This document shows positions 16,652 to 26,410 of a stretch of 29,219 bases of DNA, piece by piece. Origin of the DNA: an uncultured Oscillospiraceae bacterium (GTDB taxonomy: Bacteria > Bacillota > Clostridia > Oscillospirales > Oscillospiraceae); assembly GCA_905233785.1 (NCBI GenBank), contig CAJOCV010000002.1, positions 1 to 29,219 on the forward strand, read 5' to 3'. A program made the position numbers and the translations under genes. Numbering within the stretch: the stretch's first letter is position 1; every line of letters begins with the position of its first letter. A model generated the notes under the pieces. That model worked only from the letters and a program-made list of their open reading frames with translations. It made no database searches and had not been told where the DNA came from.

Positions 16652-19096
16652 ATGATCCTGCAGGAATATGAAAAACGACACGCCGCGCGGATCCGCGAGA
16701 CCGCGGCGGAGTGTACTGTGCTTTTGAAAAAAGACGGGCGCTTTCCGCTTGATAACCCCTGCCGCCTCCTGCTTACGGGAGCCGGTGCGCGGCAAACCGT
16801 CAAGGGCGGCACCGGCTCCGGGGAAGTAAACTCCCACTTCTATACAACGATCGAGGAGGGCCTGAAAAACGCGGGATTCTCCCTTTGCGGTGGGGAATGG
16901 CTGGACGCCTATGACGCGCTGATGGCACAGCAGGCGGAGAAAAAGCGTGAGCGCCTGCGACGGGTGCTGGCTGAAGAAGGCCTCTCCGGCCTGTTCCTCG
17001 AAAAGGATCATGAGGAACCCGTGCCCTTTTACGACTTCCCACTGCCCACCGACGCGGACGCGGCGGTTTATATACTCTCCCGCAACTCCGGCGAGGGCAG
17101 CGACCGCAGCGATGCCCCGGGCGACTTCCGACTCATGGACTGCGAGATCCGGGACATCCGTTCCCTTGCCGCGAATTATGAGAAATTCATGCTGGTGCTG
17201 AACGTGGGCGGCGTGGTCGATCTGAGCCCCATTTTGGCGGAGGTGCCGAACGTCCTGCTGCTCAGTCAGCTGGGCGTGGCCACCGGCGACGTATTGGCGG
17301 ATATCCTGCTGGGCAAAGCCGATCCCTCCGGCCGTCTGACTGCGACCTGGGCGCCCATTGACTGCTATCCCAGTGCGGACAATTTCGGTGCCCGGGACGA
17401 CACCCGTTACCGCGAGGGGATCTTCGTGGGCTACCGGTATTTTGAGACGATGGGAGTCAAACCCATCTTCCCCTTCGGCTTCGGACTGAGTTATACGGAA
17501 TTTGCACGCAGCTGCACGGATTTCTCCCTTGACGGCGCGTGCGTCACACTGACGGTCTCGGTCAAAAATACCGGAAAGCGCAGCGGCAAGGACGTAGCGC
17601 AGCTCTTTGTCTCCAAACCCGTGGGAAAGCTGCCCCAGCCGAGGCTGCACCTGGCCGCCTTTGACAAGACGAAGGAACTGAAGCCGGGCGAAACGGAGGT
17701 GTTCCGGCTGTGTGTCGATCTGCGGGAGCTGGCCTCCTACGACGAGAGGACGTCCCGGTATGTGTTGGAGGCCGGGGACTATGTGTTCCTCCTGGGAACA
17801 TCCGTGGAGGACGTGAACCCCTGCGGCGTGGTGGAGGTTCCGGAGCGGATCGCTGTAAGACAGCTCAGGCCCATCGGCGGCAGGGCGGATTTTGACGATC
17901 CGGAGCTCTGCGCCAAGCCTTTGGAATTGCCACAGGATCTTCCCCGGCTTTGCCTGTCGCCGGAGGCAATTCAAACCGAAACGGTCTGCTATGATCTTCC
18001 TTCAGAAACTGACCCTCTGCTCGAAATGTTTCCCGATCGGGATCTGGCGCTGCTGTGCCTCGGCTATTATCTGCCCGGCGCGGAGCCTTCGATGGTCGGC
18101 AACTCCGGCCGCAGCGTTTGCGGCGCGGCGGGCGAGACCACCATGCTGCTCAAGGACAGGGGCATTGATCAAAGCCTGGTCCTGGCCGACGGCCCGGCGG
18201 GACTGCGGCTCACCCCGGTCTATGCCGAGGATGAGAACGGCCTCTATTCCTGCGACGAAAACGACATTCAAAAGATGCGGGACTTCCTCACCCCGGAACT
18301 GGCCGAACAGTTTGGCCTCGGCCCGGAGTTGGACGAAAAGATCCGCAAGGCCGGCAAGCACACCCAGTACTGCACCGCCATCCCCATCGGTACGGCCATC
18401 GCCCAGAGCTTTAATCTCCGTCTGGCCGAGCAATACGGTGATCTGGTCGGTGACGAAATGGAACGCTTCGGCATCCATCTCTGGCTGACCCCCGGCATGA
18501 ATCTCCACCGCCACCCGCTCTGCGGGCGAAATTTTGAATACTACTCCGAAGATCCCCTCGTTTCCGGCCTCATGGCCGCCGCCATCACCCGGGGCGTTCA
18601 GAAGCACCCCGGCTGCGGCACCACGATCAAGCATTTCTGCTGCAACAACCAGGAGTTTCGGCGCACGAAGAACAACGCCGTTGTATCCGAGCGGGCGCTG
18701 CGGGAGCTGTATCTCAGAGGCTTTGAAATCGCCATTCGGGAGTCGAACCCGAAGGCGGTCATGAGCTCCTACAATCTGGTCAACGGCGTGCATACCTCCG
18801 AACGATACGATCTGATCACGGACTTCCTGCGCTGCGAATGCGGCTTTGACGGGCTGGTGATGACCGACTGGATCGGCACGGATTATGCTCACGGCGACGG
18901 CAAATACCGGAACGCCTGCGCCGCGCCTACCATGAAAGCGGGCAACGACCTCTTCATGCCGGGCTGTGACGCCGATTTAAACGACATCCTGCACGCGCTT
19001 GAAAACGGCGAGCTGACGAGAGAAGAGCTTTTGCGCAACGCCACGCGCGTTTATCATATGATCTATGACCTTAACAATGAAAGAAACAGGAGATAA
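16652..19096 (+). CDS. Domain-permuted GH3 beta-glycosidase (copy 1)
   Basis: The 814-residue enzyme has its GH3 domains in reverse order. Residues about 20-275 form the C-terminal alpha/beta-sandwich domain (ILSRNSGEGSDR, LNVGGVVDLSPI, FPFGFGLSYTEF). A fibronectin-III-like domain follows (about 285-395: VKNTGKRSGKDVAQLFVSKP). The TIM barrel comes last (about 470-805: VLADGPAGLRL, TPGMNLHRHPLCGRNFEYYSEDP, IKHFCCNN). The nucleophile is D739 in GLVMTDWIG. Reversed order is known from rumen beta-glucosidases, so the arrangement is not a cloning error. It should release terminal beta-linked sugars (glucose, xylose or arabinose) in the cytoplasm. The next gene follows after four bases and its ribosome binding site lies inside this one. 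Confidence 0.9.
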   Translation: MILQEYEKRHAARIRETAAECTVLLKKDGRFPLDNPCRLLLTGAGARQTVKGGTGSGEVNSHFYTTIEEGLKNAGFSLCGGEWLDAYDALMAQQAEKKRERLRRVLAEEGLSGLFLEKDHEEPVPFYDFPLPTDADAAVYILSRNSGEGSDRSDAPGDFRLMDCEIRDIRSLAANYEKFMLVLNVGGVVDLSPILAEVPNVLLLSQLGVATGDVLADILLGKADPSGRLTATWAPIDCYPSADNFGARDDTRYREGIFVGYRYFETMGVKPIFPFGFGLSYTEFARSCTDFSLDGACVTLTVSVKNTGKRSGKDVAQLFVSKPVGKLPQPRLHLAAFDKTKELKPGETEVFRLCVDLRELASYDERTSRYVLEAGDYVFLLGTSVEDVNPCGVVEVPERIAVRQLRPIGGRADFDDPELCAKPLELPQDLPRLCLSPEAIQTETVCYDLPSETDPLLEMFPDRDLALLCLGYYLPGAEPSMVGNSGRSVCGAAGETTMLLKDRGIDQSLVLADGPAGLRLTPVYAEDENGLYSCDENDIQKMRDFLTPELAEQFGLGPELDEKIRKAGKHTQYCTAIPIGTAIAQSFNLRLAEQYGDLVGDEMERFGIHLWLTPGMNLHRHPLCGRNFEYYSEDPLVSGLMAAAITRGVQKHPGCGTTIKHFCCNNQEFRRTKNNAVVSERALRELYLRGFEIAIRESNPKAVMSSYNLVNGVHTSERYDLITDFLRCECGFDGLVMTDWIGTDYAHGDGKYRNACAAPTMKAGNDLFMPGCDADLNDILHALENGELTREELLRNATRVYHMIYDLNNERNRR

Positions 19097-19100
19097 GACT

Positions 19101-21557
19101 ATGAAGAAAACCCTTTTTCATACCGACTGGACCGTGCGGCCCGGCGTACCCAATCCCTTCGGCGTGATCTTCGGCTCCGAACCGGAGACCACGCCCGTCA
19201 CCCTGCCCCAGGATGCCATGATCCTGGAGCAGCGCCGGGCGGATTCCCCCAGCGGCAACCAGACCGGCTATTACCCGGTGAAGTCCTATACCTACGAAAA
19301 ACGCTTTTTTGCGCCTTTGGCGTGGAAGAGTAAGCAGAACACCCTGGAATTTGAGGGCGTCATGGCCCAGGCCATGGTCTACCTCAACGGCGAGCTGATT
19401 GCCGCCAACCACTACGGCTATTCCCAGTTTTACGCCGAGCTCAACAGCCATCTGCGTTACGGCGAGGAAAACGTGCTGCAGGTCATTTCCCGCGGCTTTG
19501 AGAACGAATCCCGCTGGTATCCCGGCGCGGGGATCTATCGGGACGTGTGGCTCTGGCAGGGCGATCTCATCCATGTCCATCCGGAGGGCGTTCGCCTGAC
19601 CACGGCGGAGCTGGAGGACGGCTATGCCCTCGTTCTCGCGGACGTTGCGATTGAGAACACCGGCCTTGAGGCGAAAAAGCTGCGCCTGCGCCTGACCCTC
19701 ACCGCGCCGAACGGGCGGGAGACAAGCGCGGAGAATGTGGTCTCGGTCCTGCAAACGGAGACCGTGCAGTCCCACCTGCGTCTGGTAGTGGACGAGCCCG
19801 ACCTGTGGAGCCCCGATCATCCGGTGCTCTATGCCTGGACAGCGGAGCTCTTTGACGGAGAAAACTGCCTCGACCGTGCCGAGGGCAGCTTCGGCATCCG
19901 CAAGCTGAGCCTGGACGCGCGGCACGGCCTGCGCATCAACGGCGTGGAGACGAAGCTCCGCGGCGCCTGTATCCACCACGACAACGGCGTCATCGGCGCC
20001 ACGACCCTGCCCGACGCCGAGGAATTTCGTATGAAGCAGCTCAAGGCGGCGGGCTTCAACGCCATCCGCTCGGCCCACCACCCGGCGGGCAAGGCGCTGT
20101 TGGACGCCTGCGACCGGCTCGGGATCCTCGTCATGGATGAGCTGACGGATATGTGGGAGATGCCGAAAAACAGCGCGGACTATTCGCTGGACTTCGTCAA
20201 CGAGTGGAGGACAAGCATTGAACACTTGGTTGCCAAGGACTATAACCACCCCTGCGTGGTGCTCTACAGCCTCGGCAACGAGATCCCGGAGATCGGCCGC
20301 CGCAGCGGCGGACGGCGCAATCGGGAGCTGGCAAACTATCTGCGCAGCCTTGACGGCACCCGCTATGTCACCTGCGCCATCAGCGGCTTTCTGGCCATGA
20401 CCGACCGCATCGACGAAATGAAGGCCGAAATGGCCCAGACCGAGGCTGCCCTGCAATCTCAGGCCGAGTCCTCCGGCAGCGAGGCGCTCAACGCCGCCAT
20501 GGCCAAGATGGAGCGGCAGAAAATGGACGCCTTTTCCACCAGCCGCGGCCTCTCCGACGCGATGGAGGAGGTGGCCTGCGAGCTGGACGTGGTGGGCTAC
20601 AATTACCTCACCGCCCGGCACGAATACGAGCATACCGCGCACCCGGAGCGCGTGGTCGTGGGCAGCGAGACCTACCCCACCGAGATCGCGCGGCTGTGGG
20701 AGATCGCCGAGCGGAATCCCCATGTCCTCGGCGACTTCACCTGGACGGGCTATGATTACCTGGGCGAGGCGGGCATCGCCTGCTATCACTACGCCCCCGA
20801 ACGGCACGAGCAGGGCTGGTATCCCGACCGTCTGGCCTACTGCGGAGATATCAATCTCAACGCTTATCGCCGCCCGGTGAGCTATCTGCGTGAGATCGCC
20901 TATGGCCTGCGAAAAGAACCCTTTATCGCAGTGGAGCGACTGGACCGCTTCGGACAGAGCGACAACACCAACGACTGGAAATACAACGACACGCTGGACA
21001 GCTGGACCTGGCCCGGCTTTGAGGGCAAGCCCGGGATCGTCCATGTGCTTTCCGCTTCCGAAGAAGTGGAGCTTTTCCTGAACGGCGTCTCCCTGGGCCG
21101 CAAGGCCACCGAGGGACATGAGGCCGCCTTTGTGCTGAACTATGAACCCGGCGAGCTGATGGCTGTCGGTTATACAAGCGGCAAAGAGAATGGACGTTTT
21201 GTGTTACAGACGGCAGGCACGCCGGCTAAGCTCGGCGTACATATTGACAAGACCATCCTGAGCGCAGACGGACGCGGCGCGGCCTTTGTGACGATCGATC
21301 TGTTGGACGAGAACGGTCTGCCCAGCCGCTTCGATAAGCGGAAAGTGACAGTTACCGTGGAAGGCGCGGGCGTGCTGGCGGGCTTTGGTTCCGCCCATCC
21401 CCAGTGTGAGGGCAGCTATCGGGATAATGCATGGGAGACCTTCGATGGCCGCGTGATGGCGGTGATCCGCAGCACCGATAAACCGGGTGAGATCCGCGTT
21501 CTCATTTCCGCCGCGGGCTGCGGGGAAGAGATCATAATCCTTCACAGCCAAAACTGA
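19101..21557 (+). CDS. GH2 beta-glycosidase (beta-galactosidase/glucuronidase superfamily)
   Basis: The 818-residue protein starts at ATG 19101, with CAGGAG at 19087-19092. Domains in order are a sugar-binding jelly roll (about 30-165, ending SRWYPGAGIYRDVWL), an Ig-like domain (about 170-285) and the TIM barrel (about 290-600). A DUF4982-like domain and a final Ig-like domain (VLSADGRGAAFVTIDLLDENG) follow. The acid/base is E394 in YSLGNEIPE and the nucleophile E523 in VVGSETYP. A helical insertion rich in A, E and M (around residues 437-490) lies between the two catalytic residues. No signal peptide is seen. It lies between the two GH3 genes in a tight operon. The specificity, galactosidase, glucuronidase or other, cannot be decided from sequence alone. 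Confidence 0.9.
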   Translation: MKKTLFHTDWTVRPGVPNPFGVIFGSEPETTPVTLPQDAMILEQRRADSPSGNQTGYYPVKSYTYEKRFFAPLAWKSKQNTLEFEGVMAQAMVYLNGELIAANHYGYSQFYAELNSHLRYGEENVLQVISRGFENESRWYPGAGIYRDVWLWQGDLIHVHPEGVRLTTAELEDGYALVLADVAIENTGLEAKKLRLRLTLTAPNGRETSAENVVSVLQTETVQSHLRLVVDEPDLWSPDHPVLYAWTAELFDGENCLDRAEGSFGIRKLSLDARHGLRINGVETKLRGACIHHDNGVIGATTLPDAEEFRMKQLKAAGFNAIRSAHHPAGKALLDACDRLGILVMDELTDMWEMPKNSADYSLDFVNEWRTSIEHLVAKDYNHPCVVLYSLGNEIPEIGRRSGGRRNRELANYLRSLDGTRYVTCAISGFLAMTDRIDEMKAEMAQTEAALQSQAESSGSEALNAAMAKMERQKMDAFSTSRGLSDAMEEVACELDVVGYNYLTARHEYEHTAHPERVVVGSETYPTEIARLWEIAERNPHVLGDFTWTGYDYLGEAGIACYHYAPERHEQGWYPDRLAYCGDINLNAYRRPVSYLREIAYGLRKEPFIAVERLDRFGQSDNTNDWKYNDTLDSWTWPGFEGKPGIVHVLSASEEVELFLNGVSLGRKATEGHEAAFVLNYEPGELMAVGYTSGKENGRFVLQTAGTPAKLGVHIDKTILSADGRGAAFVTIDLLDENGLPSRFDKRKVTVTVEGAGVLAGFGSAHPQCEGSYRDNAWETFDGRVMAVIRSTDKPGEIRVLISAAGCGEEIIILHSQN

Positions 21558-21573
21558 GAAAGAGAAAAGCAGG

Positions 21574-24213
21574 ATGGACAGACCATATATTTTGAATGCG
21601 GATGCGCCGCTGCTCTTTGACTTCAACGACCCGGATTCCCAGTATGTGATGTTCGATCGTGAGCTGGAAGGGCGCTTTCTATTGACTTTTTCCGAGCCGA
21701 TGGCATTGGACGGCGGGCGTGTGCTGCTGCACGGCAGACCGTTGGACGTCATCGTACGTGAGCTTTCCATCGGTGAATATCGCTGCTCGGTGCTGGCTGT
21801 CGATTTGGCTGCGGTACTGCATGACTACGGGCAGAAGGCCGTGCTGCACATCGAGGGCTATCGGGATCGGCAGGGCGCGGAAATGCTGCCGGCGGAGATA
21901 TCCGTTTACACGCCGGAGAAGGTCCTTCCGGATCCGCGCTTTGCCGCGCATGAGCAGATCGCCCTGCAGGCGGCCCGGGACGGGATCGTGCTGCTGAAAA
22001 ATGAAAACGGCGCGCTGCCTCTGCGCGAGGGCGAGACGCTGAACCTCTTCGGCAAGGATCTGTTCACCTTCCGGCTCTGCGCGGTTGGCGCGGGCAAGAT
22101 CACGCCCCGCTATGCCGTAGGTCTGCTGGAGGCGGCGGAGGCTGAACGCGAGTACCCGATCAACCGCGAGCTTCTGGATTTCTACACCTGCGGGGAAAAT
22201 CGCATCCCCGACGAGGAACTCCTGAAGCACGCCAGGGAGCAATCGGCCACAGCGTTTTTTGTGCTCTCCCGCTGCTCCGGCGAGAACACAGACAATTCCA
22301 GCGCCCGGGGCGAATACGCACTGACAGAGGCGGAGGAAGCCCTGCTTGCCGCGCTGCGGAGCCGCTTCGACAAACTGGTGGTGATCCTGAACGTGGGAAC
22401 TCCCATCGGCGCGGCCTTTGCGGAGAAATACGGAGTGGATGCCGTCGTCTACAACGGCTTTGGCGGGATGCTGGCAGGACGGGCGCTGATGGATGTGCTT
22501 ACCGGGCGGGTCAATCCCTCCGGCAAGCTGCCGGATACCTGGGCCGGAACGTATGATGCAATCCCATCCTCCCGCAATTTCTACGACTGCGGCGACGGAA
22601 AGCCCCGCCTCGTGACCGACGAGGGAGAAACCTGGGTCAACACGGTCTATGAAGAGGATCTCTATGTGGGCTACCGCTATTTTGAGACTTTCCCGGAGGC
22701 AAGCCGGGGCGGCTTGCCCTTCGGACATGGGCTGAGCTATACGCGCTTCGACAGGCGCTGCGATGCCTGCGCGTTTGACGGGGAGCAGCTTTCCGTGACC
22801 GTCACGGTGACAAACTGTGGGGAACGGGACGGGCGCGAGGTCGCGCAGCTGTATCTCTCCAAGCCCCGGGGACGGCTGGAGCAGCCGGCGCGGGAGCTGA
22901 TCGGATTTGAAAAGACGCGCCTGCTTTCCCCCGGCGAGTGTGAGACGCTGACGATGAAGGTGCCGCTCGGTCACATGGCAAGCTTTGATGAAGAAGCCGC
23001 CGCATGGATGGCGGTCGAGGGGAGCTATCGCGTTTTTCTGGGCGGCTCTGTGCGTGAGGCGAAGGAGATCGGACGCTTTACGCTCGACGAGGATCGTGTT
23101 TTGCGGAATGGGAAGCACAGGATGCGCCCCAATCTGCTCTTCACGCGGCTGACGCAGCGCGATCCGATCGGCAGCTATCCCAAAGGCGAACTCTCCGGCG
23201 TCCAAAAGGACGCGCACAGCCTTCAGCCCGGGCGGGAGCACCCGGAGGCATTTTCTCACGAGGAACTGCCGCGTACCGGACGCAAGCTCAGCTTCCGGGA
23301 TGCGCTGGCGGATGAAACGCTGCTGCCGGAGCTGGTGGGCAATCTGGATGTGAAAACCCTGGCCCGCCTCTCCGTCTGCGCCAATCACGGCTGGGGCGTG
23401 GAAGGGCGCGGTGAGGCAGGACGCATCTTCTCCGCAGAGGGCCTGGAGCTGCCGGACTTTGTGGTCTCTGACGGCAACAGCGGCGTGAATCTGCACGAGA
23501 AAAACATCGGCTTTCCCTCGGGCGCGACCCTCTGCGCCAGCTTCGACAAGGAACTGATGCTTGCGGTCGGCCGCGTGATCGGCGAAGAGGCGAAAGCGCT
23601 GGGGATCTCGCTGATCCTTGCCCCCGGCATGAATCTGCACCGCAACCCCCTGAACGGACGCCAGCCGGAATATTTCTCTGAGGATCCCTATCTGGCCGGG
23701 ACGATGGCCGGACACTACTGCAAGGGGCTGGAGAGCACCGGCGTGGGCGGCTGCTACAAGCATCTGATCGCCAACAACGCCGAATCTGCCCGCAAGCGCA
23801 ACCAGAGTGTGATCTCCGAGCGTGCCATCCGTGAGCTGTATTTCCGCGCCTTTCAGATCGCTCTGGAGGTGCATGAGCCCATCAGCGTCATGACAGCCTA
23901 CAACGCGGTAAACGGCCTCTTTACCTCCTGTGACGCGGAGCTGATCCAGGGTCTGCTGTTTGAAGAGTGCGGCTTTGAGGGCTTTGTGATGACCGACTGG
24001 TGCAGCTACGACAGCGCCGACGTGGCGGAAATGGCCATAGCCGGCAACAGCTGGATCACGCCGGGCAGCGAGGACGACACCTACACAGCGCAGCTTGAAG
24101 CCGCTGTGGCGGACGGGCGGCTGTCGCTCGCCCAGCTGCAGCAGAATGTGCTTCGCCTTCTGCGCGCTCTGCTGATTCTGGAAAAAGGAGACTTAAAGGA
24201 TGCGGCAATATGA
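21574..24213 (+). CDS. Domain-permuted GH3 beta-glycosidase (copy 2)
   Basis: The 879-residue enzyme again places the sandwich domain first (LSRCSGENTDNSSARGE near 230, LNVGTPIGAAF, LPFGHGLSYTRF). An FnIII-like domain follows (VTNCGERDGREVAQLYLSKP) and the TIM barrel is last. The barrel shows LAPGMNLHRNPLNGRQPEYFSEDP and YKHLIANN; the nucleophile is D808 in GFVMTDW. About 110 extra N-terminal residues form a beta-rich domain not present in copy 1 (DAPLLFDFNDPDSQYVMFDRE). The two copies are clearly diverged, so they probably act on different bonds. The ribosome binding site is weak (AGCAGG directly before ATG). The next gene overlaps the last 14 bases. Cytoplasmic, with no signal peptide. Confidence 0.9.
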   Translation: MDRPYILNADAPLLFDFNDPDSQYVMFDRELEGRFLLTFSEPMALDGGRVLLHGRPLDVIVRELSIGEYRCSVLAVDLAAVLHDYGQKAVLHIEGYRDRQGAEMLPAEISVYTPEKVLPDPRFAAHEQIALQAARDGIVLLKNENGALPLREGETLNLFGKDLFTFRLCAVGAGKITPRYAVGLLEAAEAEREYPINRELLDFYTCGENRIPDEELLKHAREQSATAFFVLSRCSGENTDNSSARGEYALTEAEEALLAALRSRFDKLVVILNVGTPIGAAFAEKYGVDAVVYNGFGGMLAGRALMDVLTGRVNPSGKLPDTWAGTYDAIPSSRNFYDCGDGKPRLVTDEGETWVNTVYEEDLYVGYRYFETFPEASRGGLPFGHGLSYTRFDRRCDACAFDGEQLSVTVTVTNCGERDGREVAQLYLSKPRGRLEQPARELIGFEKTRLLSPGECETLTMKVPLGHMASFDEEAAAWMAVEGSYRVFLGGSVREAKEIGRFTLDEDRVLRNGKHRMRPNLLFTRLTQRDPIGSYPKGELSGVQKDAHSLQPGREHPEAFSHEELPRTGRKLSFRDALADETLLPELVGNLDVKTLARLSVCANHGWGVEGRGEAGRIFSAEGLELPDFVVSDGNSGVNLHEKNIGFPSGATLCASFDKELMLAVGRVIGEEAKALGISLILAPGMNLHRNPLNGRQPEYFSEDPYLAGTMAGHYCKGLESTGVGGCYKHLIANNAESARKRNQSVISERAIRELYFRAFQIALEVHEPISVMTAYNAVNGLFTSCDAELIQGLLFEECGFEGFVMTDWCSYDSADVAEMAIAGNSWITPGSEDDTYTAQLEAAVADGRLSLAQLQQNVLRLLRALLILEKGDLKDAAI

Positions 24214-25678
24214 GATGACAGAATGGAGCTTCCCCTGCGAGAGCGAAAGCGCGGAGCTCTGCGCGGTGATCCTGAACGGGGACTGGCGGCGGATGCTGCG
24301 CGGCTTCCGGGACGGGCGCGGGAACATGAAGCTGCGCTTTCTGCCGCTCAAAGAGGGCGAATACAAAGTGCGCTTCATCGGCCTCGTGGATCGAGTGGAG
24401 ACCCATGTCTGCGAAAAGGCCGAGCCGAACCGCCATGGCCCCGTCCGCGTAGAGGGAACACATTTCCGTTATGACGACGGGACATGGTTCTACCCCTTCG
24501 GCACCACAGTATATGCGCTCGTACATCAGGAGCAGAGCCTTATTGAGCAGACCATGGCGACGCTGCGGGAAAACTGCTTTAACAAGGTTCGTATCTGCGT
24601 CTTTCCCAAGAGCTTTCCCTTCAACGAAAACGAGCCACCCTTCTTCCCGTTTGAAAAAGCGGAGGACGGCTGGGATGTGGGAAAGCCCGTCCCGGAATAC
24701 TGGGACGAGCTGGAAAAACGCATCTCGGAGCTGAATGAGATGTGCATTCAATGCGATTTGATTCTCCTGCACCCTTATGACCGCTGGGGCTTCGCCAGGC
24801 TTTCGCCGGAGCAGGTGGAACAGTACTTCGACTATGCCGCGCGGAGGCTTTCGGCCTTCCCGAACCTCTGGTGGAGCCTTGCCAACGAATACGACCTGCT
24901 GCCCTACAGCGACGAGGAGTGGGCGCACTTTGCCAGCGTTCTGGCAGAAGCGGACCCTTACGGACATCTGCTGAGCAATCATCAGATGCTCACACCCTGG
25001 GACTTTTCCAACCCTGACACTACCCATATCTGCCTGCAGCTCAAAAACGTGGACGACGTGAGCCGCTGGGTCAGCCGCTATCACAAGCCCCTGATGGTGG
25101 ACGAGTGCCGCTATGAGGGCAACATCGACTGGGAGTGGGGCAACATCTCCGCCCTTGAACTGGTGGATCGTTTCTGGAAGATCGTCTGCCAAGGCGGCTA
25201 CGCCAGCCACGGCGAGACCTTCCTGGATGAAAACGACATTTTATGGTGGGCGAAAGGCGGCATTCTGAAAGGCAAAAGCCCGCAGCGTATCGCGTTTCTC
25301 AAGAGCATCGTGGAGAGCCTGCCCAGCCCGCTCAGCTACAGTGACCGCGACTGGACCTGGGAGGAAATCTCGCAGCACTTGCCTGATTTCCTTAAAAATC
25401 AGACGCGCGAGCTCGGCTGGGAGCAGCTGTACCCCGTGCTGATGGATATGAAGCGCTATGCTGCCAACTGCAGTGAAGAGGCGTATCTGATCTATTACTC
25501 CCGCCACACGGTGGCCTGGGGCGAGCTGGATTTGCCGGAGGACGGGCTGTATCGTGTGGAACGGCTGGACGCCTGGGAAATGACGCGTACTGTTGTGGAC
25601 AATGCCGCTCATGGCCGTGTCCGCGTACCCATGCCGAGCAAAGAGGGCATGGCGCTGCTGGCCGTCAAAAACCAATAG
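24200..25678 (+). CDS. DUF5060/DUF4038/DUF5605-type glycoside hydrolase (apiosidase-like clan)
   Basis: The 492-residue protein begins with a short Ig-like DUF5060 domain (about 1-85, DGRGNMKLRFLPLKEGEYKVRFIG). A TIM barrel follows that resembles DUF4038 proteins (GTHFRYDDGTWFYPFGTTVYALVHQ, then NKVRICVFPKSFPF). A DUF5605-like beta domain lies at the end. Candidate catalytic residues are E230 in SLANEYDL and E302 in LMVDECRYEG, in the usual positions of a clan-A acid/base and nucleophile. AAGGAG lies upstream of ATG 24200 inside the preceding gene; the overlap indicates coupled translation. Related barrels include GH140 apiosidases, so branched-sugar or apiose cleavage is one option, but the activity is not established. 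No signal peptide is present. Confidence 0.78.
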   Translation: MRQYEMTEWSFPCESESAELCAVILNGDWRRMLRGFRDGRGNMKLRFLPLKEGEYKVRFIGLVDRVETHVCEKAEPNRHGPVRVEGTHFRYDDGTWFYPFGTTVYALVHQEQSLIEQTMATLRENCFNKVRICVFPKSFPFNENEPPFFPFEKAEDGWDVGKPVPEYWDELEKRISELNEMCIQCDLILLHPYDRWGFARLSPEQVEQYFDYAARRLSAFPNLWWSLANEYDLLPYSDEEWAHFASVLAEADPYGHLLSNHQMLTPWDFSNPDTTHICLQLKNVDDVSRWVSRYHKPLMVDECRYEGNIDWEWGNISALELVDRFWKIVCQGGYASHGETFLDENDILWWAKGGILKGKSPQRIAFLKSIVESLPSPLSYSDRDWTWEEISQHLPDFLKNQTRELGWEQLYPVLMDMKRYAANCSEEAYLIYYSRHTVAWGELDLPEDGLYRVERLDAWEMTRTVVDNAAHGRVRVPMPSKEGMALLAVKNQ

Positions 25679-25700
25679 AGGTTGCCAAGGGAGTTGCTTT

Positions 25701-26393
25701 ATGAGCGGGTTTGTATATTGCCTTGTTGCGATCGCCGTCTGTGCCGGGCTCGTGTTTGTGATCCGAAAGCTTTTCCCGGCCTCTCCGGAAGTGTCCCGCA
25801 AGCTTCTGCATTTCTCTCTGATCATCGTGCTGACCACCTGGCTCTATGCGTTTCATACATGGATCGCGGCAGTCCTTACAATGACAGGGACTGTTATTGT
25901 GATCTATCTGATCCTGTCCTGGATGGAAACGCATGCGGCTTTTGCAGCGCTCGCCAAAGTGACATCCGAAAGGCAGCCGGGAGAGATGAAAAAGAGCCTG
26001 TGCGCGGCAGGGCTTATGTTTGTTCTGGTGACAAGCGTCTGCTGGGGCCTTCTGCATGACCGGACGCTGGCCTTGGCCAGCATCTTTGCCTGGGGACCGG
26101 GAGACGCGGCCGCAGCTTTGATTGGGAAGCGCTGCGGGAAAACGAAGATCGGCAGAGAAAAAAAGAAGTCACTGGAAGGGATGCTTGCCATGTTCGCACT
26201 TTCCTTTCTCAGTATTCTCCCCATTCTGGCATGGGGTCACAGCTTCACCTCGTGGCAGCTCTGGCTGGCGGCTTTTCTCACAGCGGCAGACAACGCTTTC
26301 GTGGAGTTCATCGTTCTGGACGGCTTTGACACGCTGTTTTGCCCGACCGCGGCAGCGGTTGTTTTGTGCGCCATGCGGATCCTCTTGCCGTAA
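25701..26393 (+). CDS. SEC59/dolichol-kinase-like CTP-dependent membrane kinase or cytidylyltransferase family
   Basis: The 230-residue integral membrane protein starts at ATG 25701 behind AAGGGAG; a longer frame from 25593 lies inside the previous gene and is not favoured. SRKLLHFSL near residue 34 and FAWGPGDAAAALIGKRCGKTKI near 131-150 are hallmarks of the dolichol/phytol/diacylglycerol kinase group that uses CTP to phosphorylate lipid alcohols. About six or seven hydrophobic segments are visible. KKSLEG after the motif fits the conserved KSxEG. The gene follows the hydrolases by 22 bases and may be read from the same operon. A link to glycoside use (for example phosphorylating a released isoprenoid alcohol) is speculative. 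Confidence 0.8.
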   Translation: MSGFVYCLVAIAVCAGLVFVIRKLFPASPEVSRKLLHFSLIIVLTTWLYAFHTWIAAVLTMTGTVIVIYLILSWMETHAAFAALAKVTSERQPGEMKKSLCAAGLMFVLVTSVCWGLLHDRTLALASIFAWGPGDAAAALIGKRCGKTKIGREKKKSLEGMLAMFALSFLSILPILAWGHSFTSWQLWLAAFLTAADNAFVEFIVLDGFDTLFCPTAAAVVLCAMRILLP

Positions 26394-26410
26394 TAACCGA
26401 GGGTGAGTAG

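Noticed and set aside
19071..21119. 682-codon minus-strand frame opposite the GH2 gene
   Set aside because: Shadow of the GH2 coding frame; no domain or ribosome binding site.
21679..23874. 731-codon minus-strand frame opposite the second GH3 gene
   Set aside because: Shadow frame; the plus strand encodes complete GH3 motifs.
25593..25700. Longer start for the SEC59-like gene
   Set aside because: It would overlap the hydrolase gene by 86 bases and lacks a ribosome binding site, whereas ATG 25701 has AAGGGAG.
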